Shown: positions 1 through 5,602 of the stretch, piece by piece
How positions within the stretch are numbered: the stretch's first letter is position 1
Layout of the letters: each line of letters begins with the position of its first letter
NCBI GenBank assembly: GCA_024640445.1
Contig: JAHEEZ010000183.1
Span: 1-7,493 of the forward strand
Reading direction: 5' to 3'
DNA from: Acidobacteriota bacterium
GTDB taxonomy: Bacteria > Acidobacteriota > Blastocatellia > Pyrinomonadales > Pyrinomonadaceae
Length of the DNA: 7,493 nucleotides
Translations under genes and position numbers: made by a program
The notes under the pieces: model-generated
What the model saw: only the letters and a program-made list of their open reading frames with translations
Database searches by the model: none
Told to the model about the DNA's origin: nothing

Positions 1-455
1 AGTTCCGCCCGGTCCCCGGTCTCCGATTCAAAGGCCCAGTCCCGAACCTCAGCGAAATTGTCCATCTCATCAAGACCTGAAAGGATCGGCTGATCGTCCG
101 CCTTCTTTATCCGATATAGGCAGGCGTAGTTCGAGCGGCCTTTCATGTACGCAGCCGTGAACTTCGTGGGGAGAACCTTCTGGAGAAAAGGTATGTCCTT
201 TTCCATCAGCTGTTCCTGGAGGTTCTTCGTCCCGGTGGAAATGATAACCCTGCGTTTCTGACCTATTGCCGCCGCGATCGCGGGTACAAGATAAGCGAGC
301 GTCTTTCCGGTACCTGTTCCTGCCTCGACGACAAGGTGACGCTTCGCTTCGAACGCATTCAGCACCGCCTCAGCCATTTTGAGTTGGCCGGGCCGGTCCT
401 CATATTCTTCGTGGTGAGCGGCAAGTAGGCCGTTTTCTCCAAAAATCTCTTTCAT
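1..455 (-). CDS. DinG/YoaA-type ATP-dependent DNA helicase, N-terminal part (cut by window start)
   Basis: This is the first 151 codons of a superfamily 2, XPD/Rad3-like helicase. Such enzymes unwind DNA 5'->3' using ATP in repair or replication-conflict processing in the cytoplasm. The translation shows a Q-motif-like RPGQ (residues 21-24), a textbook Walker A AGTGTGKT (45-52), motif Ia STGTKNLQEQL (73-83) and KGRSNYACLYR (105-115). In DinG relatives Cys112 of that last motif is the first iron-sulfur cluster ligand. The other cysteines, the DEAH box and the second RecA domain lie beyond the window. The ATG at 455 is chosen because MKEIFGENGLLAAH... has the length before the Q motif usual for the family, and no in-frame ATG, GTG or TTG was seen in the codons just upstream. 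No strong Shine-Dalgarno precedes it. The gene is divergent from the peptidase genes. The family is secure; the choice between DinG and YoaA is not possible from this fragment. Confidence 0.93.
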   Translation of the reverse strand, partial: MKEIFGENGLLAAHHEEYEDRPGQLKMAEAVLNAFEAKRHLVVEAGTGTGKTLAYLVPAIAAAIGQKRRVIISTGTKNLQEQLMEKDIPFLQKVLPTKFTAAYMKGRSNYACLYRIKKADDQPILSGLDEMDNFAEVRDWAFESETGDRAE

Positions 456-576
456 TGATTTGTGAAACAGTTTCGATCTCGCACAACAATGCGCCCAATG
501 TGAGGTCTGTTTCCGGACGGATCGCCAGAGGAAAAGATCTGCAGATTGCCCGGATCAAGTATTCCCCGCTATCTAG

Positions 577-647
577 TTTCCGGCAATTATCTATTGACGA
601 TGCAGTACTTTTCTGCTAAAACCAAGTTATCTTTTCCGGCAATTATC
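577..647. repeat. 15-base perfect direct repeat pair flanking promoter 1
   Basis: TTTCCGGCAATTATC occurs at 577-591 and again, identically, at 633-647, a 56-base period. Upstream of each copy the similarity continues as TATCT (570-574 and 628-632), with two extra bases in the left copy. The left copy ends three bases before the -35 box of the promoter at 594-622, and the right copy lies just past its predicted start point near 629. A pair of sites in this position suits a repressor or activator operator, perhaps with DNA looping. This is inferred from position only. No matching protein is encoded in the window. Confidence 0.6.
594..622 (+). promoter_or_regulatory. Predicted sigma70-like promoter of the first M36 peptidase
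   Basis: The boxes are TTGACG (594-599), a 17-base spacer and TAAAAC (617-622), with a TGn extended -10 (TGC at 614-616). The call is strengthened by the upstream region of the second peptidase, where TATTGAC and a 17-base block ending in TAAAACC recur at almost the same spacing. Here TATTGAC is at 592-598 and the block at 607-623. The predicted start near 629 implies a leader of about 420 nt. Confidence 0.55.
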
Positions 648-850
648 CTACCGATTTTGAGCAGCTGTTTGGCAGCATAGCATAACGTCGATGATAACAG
701 ATTTGGCGGTTATGACGAGCCGGTCCCGTGTTCCGGAACCGGTCAGCGAAAGTTCCTGACCTGAAGGCTAGGAGCTTTCTGAGAACTTATTTGAGGGTTT
801 TCGCGATTAAAGGCACAACAGGTTACCGCTCCAACCCTTTTTCGATATCA

Positions 851-917
851 GGACAACCTGAGACAAGATCTGTCCGGGCGTTAAAAGGACAGCAAAGCCG
901 CCTGCAAACGACAGGCG
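851..917 (+). other. Hairpin cluster with two mutually exclusive pairings in leader 1
   Basis: CTGTCC at 870-875 can pair with GGACAG at 887-892, leaving an 11-base loop. Its TGTCC part (871-875) can instead pair with GGACA at 851-855. The two structures cannot form together. Directly downstream, CGCCTG (899-904) pairs with CAGGCG (912-917) around the seven-base loop CAAACGA. The layout is like that of a switch or attenuator, but no U-tract follows and it matches no riboswitch class that I can name with confidence. The stems are short enough that chance is a serious alternative. Confidence 0.3.
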
Positions 918-1033
918 ATCAGCTGTGGTTCGCCCAGTATCAACAATCCCAGGAATCAGTCCAGAACAAAGGTCCAAATCTTCTTCCGGGACCACTAAAG
1001 TCTGGGCCGGTTTCACACTTTTCTTTATCCTGC

Positions 1034-1040
1034 AGGAGGG
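1034..1040 (+). promoter_or_regulatory. Ribosome-binding site of the first M36 peptidase
   Basis: AGGAGGG lies nine bases before the ATG at 1050 and fixes the start of the gene. The surrounding bases (CAGGAGGG, then ATCTCA before the ATG) are nearly the same in front of the second peptidase at 5603. Confidence 0.9.
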
Positions 1041-1049
1041 CAATCTCAA

Positions 1050-4000
1050 ATGAACCGATTTAAGGCAGTTTCTGCCCGAGGCCGGCTGGTGATCTCACTG
1101 GCGGCGATGGCACTACTCGCTGTTTTCTTTTTCTATCCATTCGGATATCGCACTGAAGCGGTTAGCCGAACGCCCAGGAGTGGGCTGATCCAGAGAACAG
1201 AGAGTCTTGAGGCCGGGATCCCGAAGATGTATGACATCCGGGAAGACAAAGCGGCCGGCGAGCAGCTTGCGACTTTTCGCCAGCAAATGGGGACTGACGC
1301 CGCCATCGTGGCGGACATCCGGGACGAATTTGTTCAGGGCCAGAAGGACCTTGAAGAGAGGATCCCGTTCGTCAAGGTTGAGTACAACCACGACATCGGT
1401 ATTCCAGAAGTCATCACGCCAGACGTCTGGAGGGACGACATGGAGTTCCTTACCGGCCCTTCCGATGCTAAGCGTTCGGAGATCCTCAGGGGTTTCATTA
1501 AGCAGAACAGTCAGTTGATCGGTATTGACGACAGTCAGGCTGACCAGTTGAAAGTTGCCGCGGACTACACCAACCCTGACGGCAGAATTTCCTATGCTCA
1601 CCTCTCGCAGTCGATCAACGGCGTTCCCGTATTTCGCGGAGAAGTGAAGGCCGGATTCACGAAAGACGGCAGGATGATCAGGGTCATTAACAACCTCGCG
1701 CCCGGTCTGGATTATGGGCGCGTTTCTGAGGACTTCGGAGATCCTCTTGATGCGGTGAAAGCTGCTGCAGCACGCATCCGTTATGACCTGACCAAACCGG
1801 ATGTGACCCGGAACGAAGGCGCGTCTGACGATCTGAAGACCGTGTTTGGCGCCGGCGACTGGGCGACCACCGCTGAAAAGATGTATTTCCCGACGGAACC
1901 AGGTGTCGCAAGACCCGCATGGCGTGTCCTGATCTGGAAACCCGTCAATGCCTACTATGTGATCGTAGACGCGGAATCCGGTGTGACATTGTGGCACAAG
2001 AACATCGCTGACGATCAAACAGAAAATGCCACATACCAGGTGTACACGAATCCGAACGGATTCATTAATTCTGCTGAAAGTCCGGCTCCTCTTACACCCG
2101 GACCGACAGATCCCACAGCCGGTACGCAGGGAATGCTGCTTACCAGAAACAATGTGATCAAGATCGGCAACGAAGCCCCGAATCCGGGAATGAACAATCT
2201 CGGCTGGATGACGGACGGCACGAATCTTACCGACGGCAACGCAGTTGAAGCCGGTATAGACCGGGACGGCACTAACGGCGTCGACGCCGCTCAACCCGGT
2301 GATGGAACTTGCCCCGGAGCGGGCTGCCGCGTGTTTACTTCGACGTGGAATCCGGGTCCCGGCAATCCAGCACCTGGCGACGACCCGCTGACACCTCAGG
2401 CACAGCGCGGCGCGGTCATCCAGATGTTCTACGTGATGAACCTCTATCACGACGCGCTTTACAGCGTCGGATTTACGGAAGAAGCTCTCAATTTTCAGAC
2501 TGACAACTTTGGCCGTGGAGGAATCGGAGGTGACCGCATCTCTGCCGAGGGTCAGGATTCATCTGGCACGAACAACGCCAATTTCGCGACGCCCGCCGAC
2601 GGCGGCAGGGGCCGGATGCAGATGTTTGTCTGGACCGGACCTACCCCCGACTATGATGGTACGACCGACGCCGACATTATCATTCACGAAGCCACACACG
2701 GCACTTCGAACCGTTTGCACGGAAACGGAAGCGGACTCGGAGGCCAGGGCGGGATGATGGGTGAAGGCTGGTCCGACTGGTATGCGCACACATTGCTTGC
2801 CGAGCCGAGCGACCCGATCAACGGCATCTACACTACCGGCGGATACGCCACTTACCTGTTAAGCGGATTCACCGCAAACTACTTTTACGGCATTCGCCGC
2901 TTCCCGAAAGCGGTGATAGCTTTTACCGGCGGACCAAATCGCGCAGCTTGCGGCGACGGACCCTGCCCTTTCAATCCGCTGACATTCGGTCACATTAACT
3001 CGAATTGCGACACCACTCTTGGAACTCCGGCTACGGCTGTGTCGAGTGCATTCCCGCGAAGTCCGGTTATCGGAACCTCGGGAAGTTGTTCGCAGGTACA
3101 CAACGCCGGTGAGATTTGGAGCTCGGCATTGTGGGAAGTGCGCGCGCTTATGCTCACCAGGCTCGGTTTCAATGTCGGAACTAAGCGGGTGCTTCAGGTA
3201 GTCACTGACGGAATGAAGCTGGCTCCGCTAAACCCGACATTCCTGCAGGAACGCGACGCGATCATCGCCGCGGCCGCGGCTTTGCCGGTTGCTCCGGAAG
3301 CCTCGGCTGATGTCCAGGATGTTCGCGAAGGCTTCCGCCGCAGAGGAATGGGATTCTCCGCCAGCGTTCAATCGAACTCGGCTGTCACGGAGGCGTTTGA
3401 CTACCCGAACGTTACTATGACAAATCCGTTCTCGGTCAGCGATTCCCCGGGCAACAACAACGGCGTCCCGGAACCCGGCGAAAATGTTTTGCTAAGCGTT
3501 GCAATCACAAACACTACGGGCACCGCCGTGAACAGCGTGGTTGCCAATGTCAACGGTGGACCGAATGTGAGTTACGGTACGATCAATGACGGTCAAACGG
3601 TAACAAAGCAGATTCCATTCGCGATTCCTGGTGCAGCCCCGTGCGGTAGCACGCAGTCTGTGACCATCAACTTCAGCAGCGCCATCGGACCTCAAACTCC
3701 TCAGATGAGGAGTTTCACACTCGGCTCGCCAGTCGGCTTGGTAGAGAATTTCGACGGCGTTACCGCTCCGGCGCTTCCTGCCGGATGGACGACCACCCAG
3801 GATGTCGGCACGCTGATCGCGTGGGCTACGACGGCCACCGGTCCGGATTCAGCGCCTAACTCTGCGTTTGCGAATGATCCGAACACAGTCAATATGTCAT
3901 CGCTCGTAAGCCCGAGCGTCGCGATCTCGTCAACGGGCGCTCAGGTCAAATTCAGGAACAAATACGTAACTGAATCAACATTTGACGGGATGGTCCTTGA

Positions 4001-5180
4001 GATCAGCGTCGGCGGCGGAGCATTTCAGGACATCATCACTGCGGGCGGCTCGTTTGTAACCGGCGGCTATAACGCTACGATCTCGAGCAACTTCAGCAGC
4101 CCGATTGCGGGAAGAATGGCATGGTCGGGAACTTCTGCTGGAGGATACATCACTACGGTCGCGAACCTTCCGGCCTCCGCCAACGGACAAAACGTGCAGC
4201 TCAGGTGGCGGATGGCGACGGATTCATCGGTTTCTTCGACAGGTGTAAACGTCGACGGCGTTCAGATCGTCAGCAGCTACAATTGCGCTCCCATCAACCC
4301 TGGCGGAAATGCCCCGATGGACTTCGATGGGGACGGAAAGACGGATGTCTCGATCTTCCGGGCAAATCCGACCACGATCCTCGACAACGCTGCGCCTGAA
4401 GGCAGTACGTCGCAGTGGTGGCTCCTGAGGAGCTCGAACCTGAGTACTCTTGGTGTCGCGTTCGGGTTGCCGTCCGACATCCTGACCCCGGGAGATTTCA
4501 CGGGCGACGGTAAAGCGGACATCGCGTTCTTCAGGCCTTCCAGCAACAGTTGGTATGTCCTTAGGAGCGAAGACATGACCTTCTTCGCGTTCCCGTTCGG
4601 AGCCGCAGGCGATATTCCCGCGCCGGGCAACTTCGACGGCGACAACAAGACAGATCCCGCGGTCTTCAGACCTTCGATCGGAACATGGTTCATCCTCCGG
4701 TCTTCGGATTCGATGGTCCAGGCGGTGCCCTTCGGTACTGCCGGAGACAAACCGACTGTTGCCGATTATGACGGTGACGGGAAGGATGATGTTGCGGTTT
4801 ACAGGCCGACCGGCAACCAGTGGTGGCAGTACAGGTCCACTGCCGGCATTATCGGTTATGCCTTCGGAGCACCCGGAGACCAGACCGTGGTCGGTGATTA
4901 CACCGGTGACGGAAAGGCCGACGTGGCATTCTTCAGGCCTTCTACAGCCAGTTGGTACGTGATCCGCAGCGAGGATGCCTCGTTCTTTGCATTCCCCTGG
5001 GGCGCAGGGACCGACATTCCGGCTCCTGGCGATTACGACGGCGATGGCAAATCGGATGCGGCAGTGTTCAGGCCGTCGAACGGTACGTGGTTCATATTCG
5101 GCTCAACGGCCGGATCCATCGCGGTTCCGTTCGGATCGAACGGCGACACTCCGGTTCCGCATGCTTACGTACAAAACTAA
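1050..5180 (+). CDS. Secreted M36 (fungalysin) family zinc metallopeptidase with C-terminal FG-GAP-like repeats
   Basis: This 1376-residue protein is predicted to be an exported zymogen that cleaves proteins outside the cytoplasm. Residues 13-31 form a hydrophobic signal or anchor segment after a basic N-terminus; there is no lipobox. An FTP-type inhibitory propeptide lies around 163-218 (VPVFRGEVKAGF, then RVINNLAPGLD). A PepSY-like stretch (WRVLIWKPVNAYYVIVDAESG) lies near 290-311. The catalytic domain spans roughly 330-770. It has the zinc motif HEATH (H546, E547, H550), the third ligand E572 in GEGWSDW, and the HNAGEIW...LWE signature from H684. Six cysteines in this domain (421, 426, 634, 639, 653, 680) could form disulfides. 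Next come a CARDB/Ig-like module (about 783-895), a jelly-roll/MAM-like module (about 898-1078, beginning with NFDG) and six FG-GAP-like repeats (1091-1372). The usual M36 motif is HEYTH; here Ala replaces Tyr outside the ligands. The start is fixed by a strong RBS. A terminator follows, so the gene is probably monocistronic. Family certain; boundaries and names of the non-catalytic modules approximate. Confidence 0.95.
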   Translation: MNRFKAVSARGRLVISLAAMALLAVFFFYPFGYRTEAVSRTPRSGLIQRTESLEAGIPKMYDIREDKAAGEQLATFRQQMGTDAAIVADIRDEFVQGQKDLEERIPFVKVEYNHDIGIPEVITPDVWRDDMEFLTGPSDAKRSEILRGFIKQNSQLIGIDDSQADQLKVAADYTNPDGRISYAHLSQSINGVPVFRGEVKAGFTKDGRMIRVINNLAPGLDYGRVSEDFGDPLDAVKAAAARIRYDLTKPDVTRNEGASDDLKTVFGAGDWATTAEKMYFPTEPGVARPAWRVLIWKPVNAYYVIVDAESGVTLWHKNIADDQTENATYQVYTNPNGFINSAESPAPLTPGPTDPTAGTQGMLLTRNNVIKIGNEAPNPGMNNLGWMTDGTNLTDGNAVEAGIDRDGTNGVDAAQPGDGTCPGAGCRVFTSTWNPGPGNPAPGDDPLTPQAQRGAVIQMFYVMNLYHDALYSVGFTEEALNFQTDNFGRGGIGGDRISAEGQDSSGTNNANFATPADGGRGRMQMFVWTGPTPDYDGTTDADIIIHEATHGTSNRLHGNGSGLGGQGGMMGEGWSDWYAHTLLAEPSDPINGIYTTGGYATYLLSGFTANYFYGIRRFPKAVIAFTGGPNRAACGDGPCPFNPLTFGHINSNCDTTLGTPATAVSSAFPRSPVIGTSGSCSQVHNAGEIWSSALWEVRALMLTRLGFNVGTKRVLQVVTDGMKLAPLNPTFLQERDAIIAAAAALPVAPEASADVQDVREGFRRRGMGFSASVQSNSAVTEAFDYPNVTMTNPFSVSDSPGNNNGVPEPGENVLLSVAITNTTGTAVNSVVANVNGGPNVSYGTINDGQTVTKQIPFAIPGAAPCGSTQSVTINFSSAIGPQTPQMRSFTLGSPVGLVENFDGVTAPALPAGWTTTQDVGTLIAWATTATGPDSAPNSAFANDPNTVNMSSLVSPSVAISSTGAQVKFRNKYVTESTFDGMVLEISVGGGAFQDIITAGGSFVTGGYNATISSNFSSPIAGRMAWSGTSAGGYITTVANLPASANGQNVQLRWRMATDSSVSSTGVNVDGVQIVSSYNCAPINPGGNAPMDFDGDGKTDVSIFRANPTTILDNAAPEGSTSQWWLLRSSNLSTLGVAFGLPSDILTPGDFTGDGKADIAFFRPSSNSWYVLRSEDMTFFAFPFGAAGDIPAPGNFDGDNKTDPAVFRPSIGTWFILRSSDSMVQAVPFGTAGDKPTVADYDGDGKDDVAVYRPTGNQWWQYRSTAGIIGYAFGAPGDQTVVGDYTGDGKADVAFFRPSTASWYVIRSEDASFFAFPWGAGTDIPAPGDYDGDGKSDAAVFRPSNGTWFIFGSTAGSIAVPFGSNGDTPVPHAYVQN
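4320..5165 (+). repeat. Six FG-GAP/VCBS-like repeats of about 45 codons within the first peptidase
   Basis: Repeats start at residues 1091, 1149, 1194, 1239, 1283 and 1328. Each opens with a DxDGDGKxD-type calcium-binding loop, followed by (F/Y)R, an aromatic (W)WxxRS strand and (F/W)G..GD. Spacing is 44-45 residues except for the first repeat, which has about 13 extra residues. The protein ends with PVPHAYVQN, just where the loop of a seventh repeat would begin, so the array looks complete. Such repeats typically fold as beta-propeller blades that bind calcium and mediate adhesion or cell-surface retention. The repeats fall into three types in the order ABCABC (see findings). Confidence 0.88.
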
Positions 5181-5188
5181 ATGCATCT

Positions 5189-5207
5189 GCTCCGGATAAG
5201 CCGGAGC
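5189..5207 (+). other. Short hairpin after the first peptidase stop codon
   Basis: GCTCCGG (5189-5195) and CCGGAGC (5201-5207) are perfect complements around the five-base loop ATAAG, starting eight bases after the TAA. No T-run follows, so it is not an intrinsic terminator by itself. It may protect the mRNA 3' end or assist the terminator just downstream. Confidence 0.55.
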
Positions 5208-5219
5208 TGGTGGATCCTG

Positions 5220-5248
5220 GAGGCGCACCTCGGTGCGCCTCTTTTTTT
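5220..5248 (+). terminator. Rho-independent terminator of the first peptidase gene
   Basis: GAGGCGCAC (5220-5228) pairs perfectly with GTGCGCCTC (5233-5241) across the tetraloop CTCG, followed by seven T residues (5242-5248). It lies 39 bases after the stop codon. A GC-rich stem with a U-run is the standard signal. It separates this transcript from the second peptidase, which has its own promoter. Confidence 0.92.
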
Positions 5249-5325
5249 GCGCTCTAAGATTCTTTCTGTCCTTGAAACAAGGCCATCTTCCTGTTCAGAC
5301 GACCTGGATCGAATAACTCTGAGTA

Positions 5326-5355
5326 TTGACCTTGGACCCACTTCTCTGATAAAAC
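5326..5355 (+). promoter_or_regulatory. Predicted sigma70-like promoter of the second M36 peptidase
   Basis: The boxes are TTGACC (5326-5331), an 18-base spacer and TAAAAC (5350-5355), with TGA (5347-5349) as an extended -10. TATTGAC (5324-5330) matches 592-598 exactly. The 17 bases at 5340-5356 match 607-623 at 15 positions, in the same order and with one base difference in spacing. The predicted start near 5362 gives a leader of about 240 nt. Confidence 0.6.
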
Positions 5356-5535
5356 CTTTCAAACAACAGGGACCGGCAGTACACTACATAACCAAAATTC
5401 CCATTAATACTTACAGTCGCCGACTTCTCCCGTGATTTTAGTTAGGGCGTCACAGGTTTTGCCCGACAAATGTTAGCTGTCAGATTTCTTACGATATACA
5501 TACCGCAATAACTATTTTCAGTTGCCAGTATTCGT

Positions 5536-5567
5536 GATGCCGCCGGCCGTACAGGCCGTATTGCATC
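5536..5567 (+). other. Hairpin in the leader of the second peptidase
   Basis: GATGC (5536-5540) pairs with GCATC (5563-5567). Inside it, GGCC (5545-5548) pairs with GGCC (5554-5557) around the loop GTACA, with unpaired bases between the two stems. It ends 19 bases before the ribosome-binding site, so it could affect translation, though the stems are short. The inner arm also reads as a direct repeat of GGCCGTA. Confidence 0.3.
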
Positions 5568-5586
5568 TTGTTCATTTGCACTCAAC

Positions 5587-5593
5587 AGGAGGG
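5587..5593 (+). promoter_or_regulatory. Ribosome-binding site of the second M36 peptidase
   Basis: AGGAGGG lies nine bases before the ATG at 5603, the same sequence and spacing as for the first peptidase. It decides the start, which also makes the two N-termini align without gaps. Confidence 0.9.
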
Positions 5594-5602
5594 ATCATCT
5601 CA

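Larger units (their letters stand above)
456..1049. other. Non-coding region between the helicase and the first peptidase
   Basis: This 594-base gap separates two divergent genes and contains no ORF that I recognise. From left to right it holds: the short upstream region of the helicase; a 15-base direct repeat pair around a plus-strand promoter (577-647); a perfect 10-base palindrome GTTCCGGAAC (730-739); a cluster of hairpins (851-917); and the ribosome-binding site of the first peptidase. A poor candidate for the helicase promoter is TTGCCG (581-586, minus strand) with AATACT (558-563) at 17-base spacing. It would place its -35 inside the left repeat copy, but each box matches consensus at only four of six positions. 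Confidence 0.7.
629..1049 (+). other. Long 5' leader of the first M36 peptidase
   Basis: If the promoter at 594-622 is real, the transcript carries about 420 untranslated bases before the start codon. The stretch contains the right copy of the 15-base repeat, the palindrome at 730-739 and the hairpins at 851-917. A 111-codon GTG-started frame crosses it but runs into the peptidase gene and resembles nothing I know. A long leader suggests post-transcriptional control, but a second promoter nearer the gene cannot be excluded. Confidence 0.4.
5249..5602. other. Non-coding region between the two peptidase genes
   Basis: These 354 bases carry no credible gene. The left 75 bases hold nothing I can name. 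A promoter lies at 5326-5355 and the leader of the second peptidase runs from about 5362 to 5602. A hairpin lies at 5536-5567, containing GGCCGTA twice. Apart from the promoter boxes and the ribosome-binding site, I could not align this DNA by eye to the region upstream of the first peptidase. Confidence 0.7.

Noticed and set aside
1..455. Helicase as part of a defence or secretion system with the peptidases
   Set aside because: The helicase is divergent and separated by nearly 600 bases. It looks like an ordinary DinG-type repair helicase, and there is no evidence of a functional link.
577..647. CRISPR-like repeat-spacer-repeat
   Set aside because: There are only two copies of 15 bases with one 41-base gap, the gap contains a promoter, and no cas gene is present.
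730..739. Perfect palindrome GTTCCGGAAC as an operator
   Set aside because: It is a single 10-base palindrome with no second copy in the window and lies about 100 bases downstream of the predicted start, so I note it only as part of the leader.
851..917. Cyclic di-GMP-I riboswitch suggested by GCAAAGCC at 892-899
   Set aside because: Only this short string resembles the motif. The other conserved parts, such as the GNRA-capped stem and its receptor, are not seen.
728..1063. 111-codon plus-strand frame upstream of the first peptidase
   Set aside because: It starts with GTG without a clear ribosome-binding site, overlaps the peptidase start in another frame, and its translation resembles no family I know. 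It probably lies in an untranslated leader.
1113..2450. 445-codon antisense frame inside the first peptidase
   Set aside because: It lies wholly opposite a well-supported conserved gene. Its composition is what the reverse of a GC-rich coding frame gives, and no domain is visible.
5181..5435. 84-codon plus-strand frame just after the first peptidase
   Set aside because: It begins at the stop codon, runs through both hairpins and the terminator T-run, and has no ribosome-binding site.
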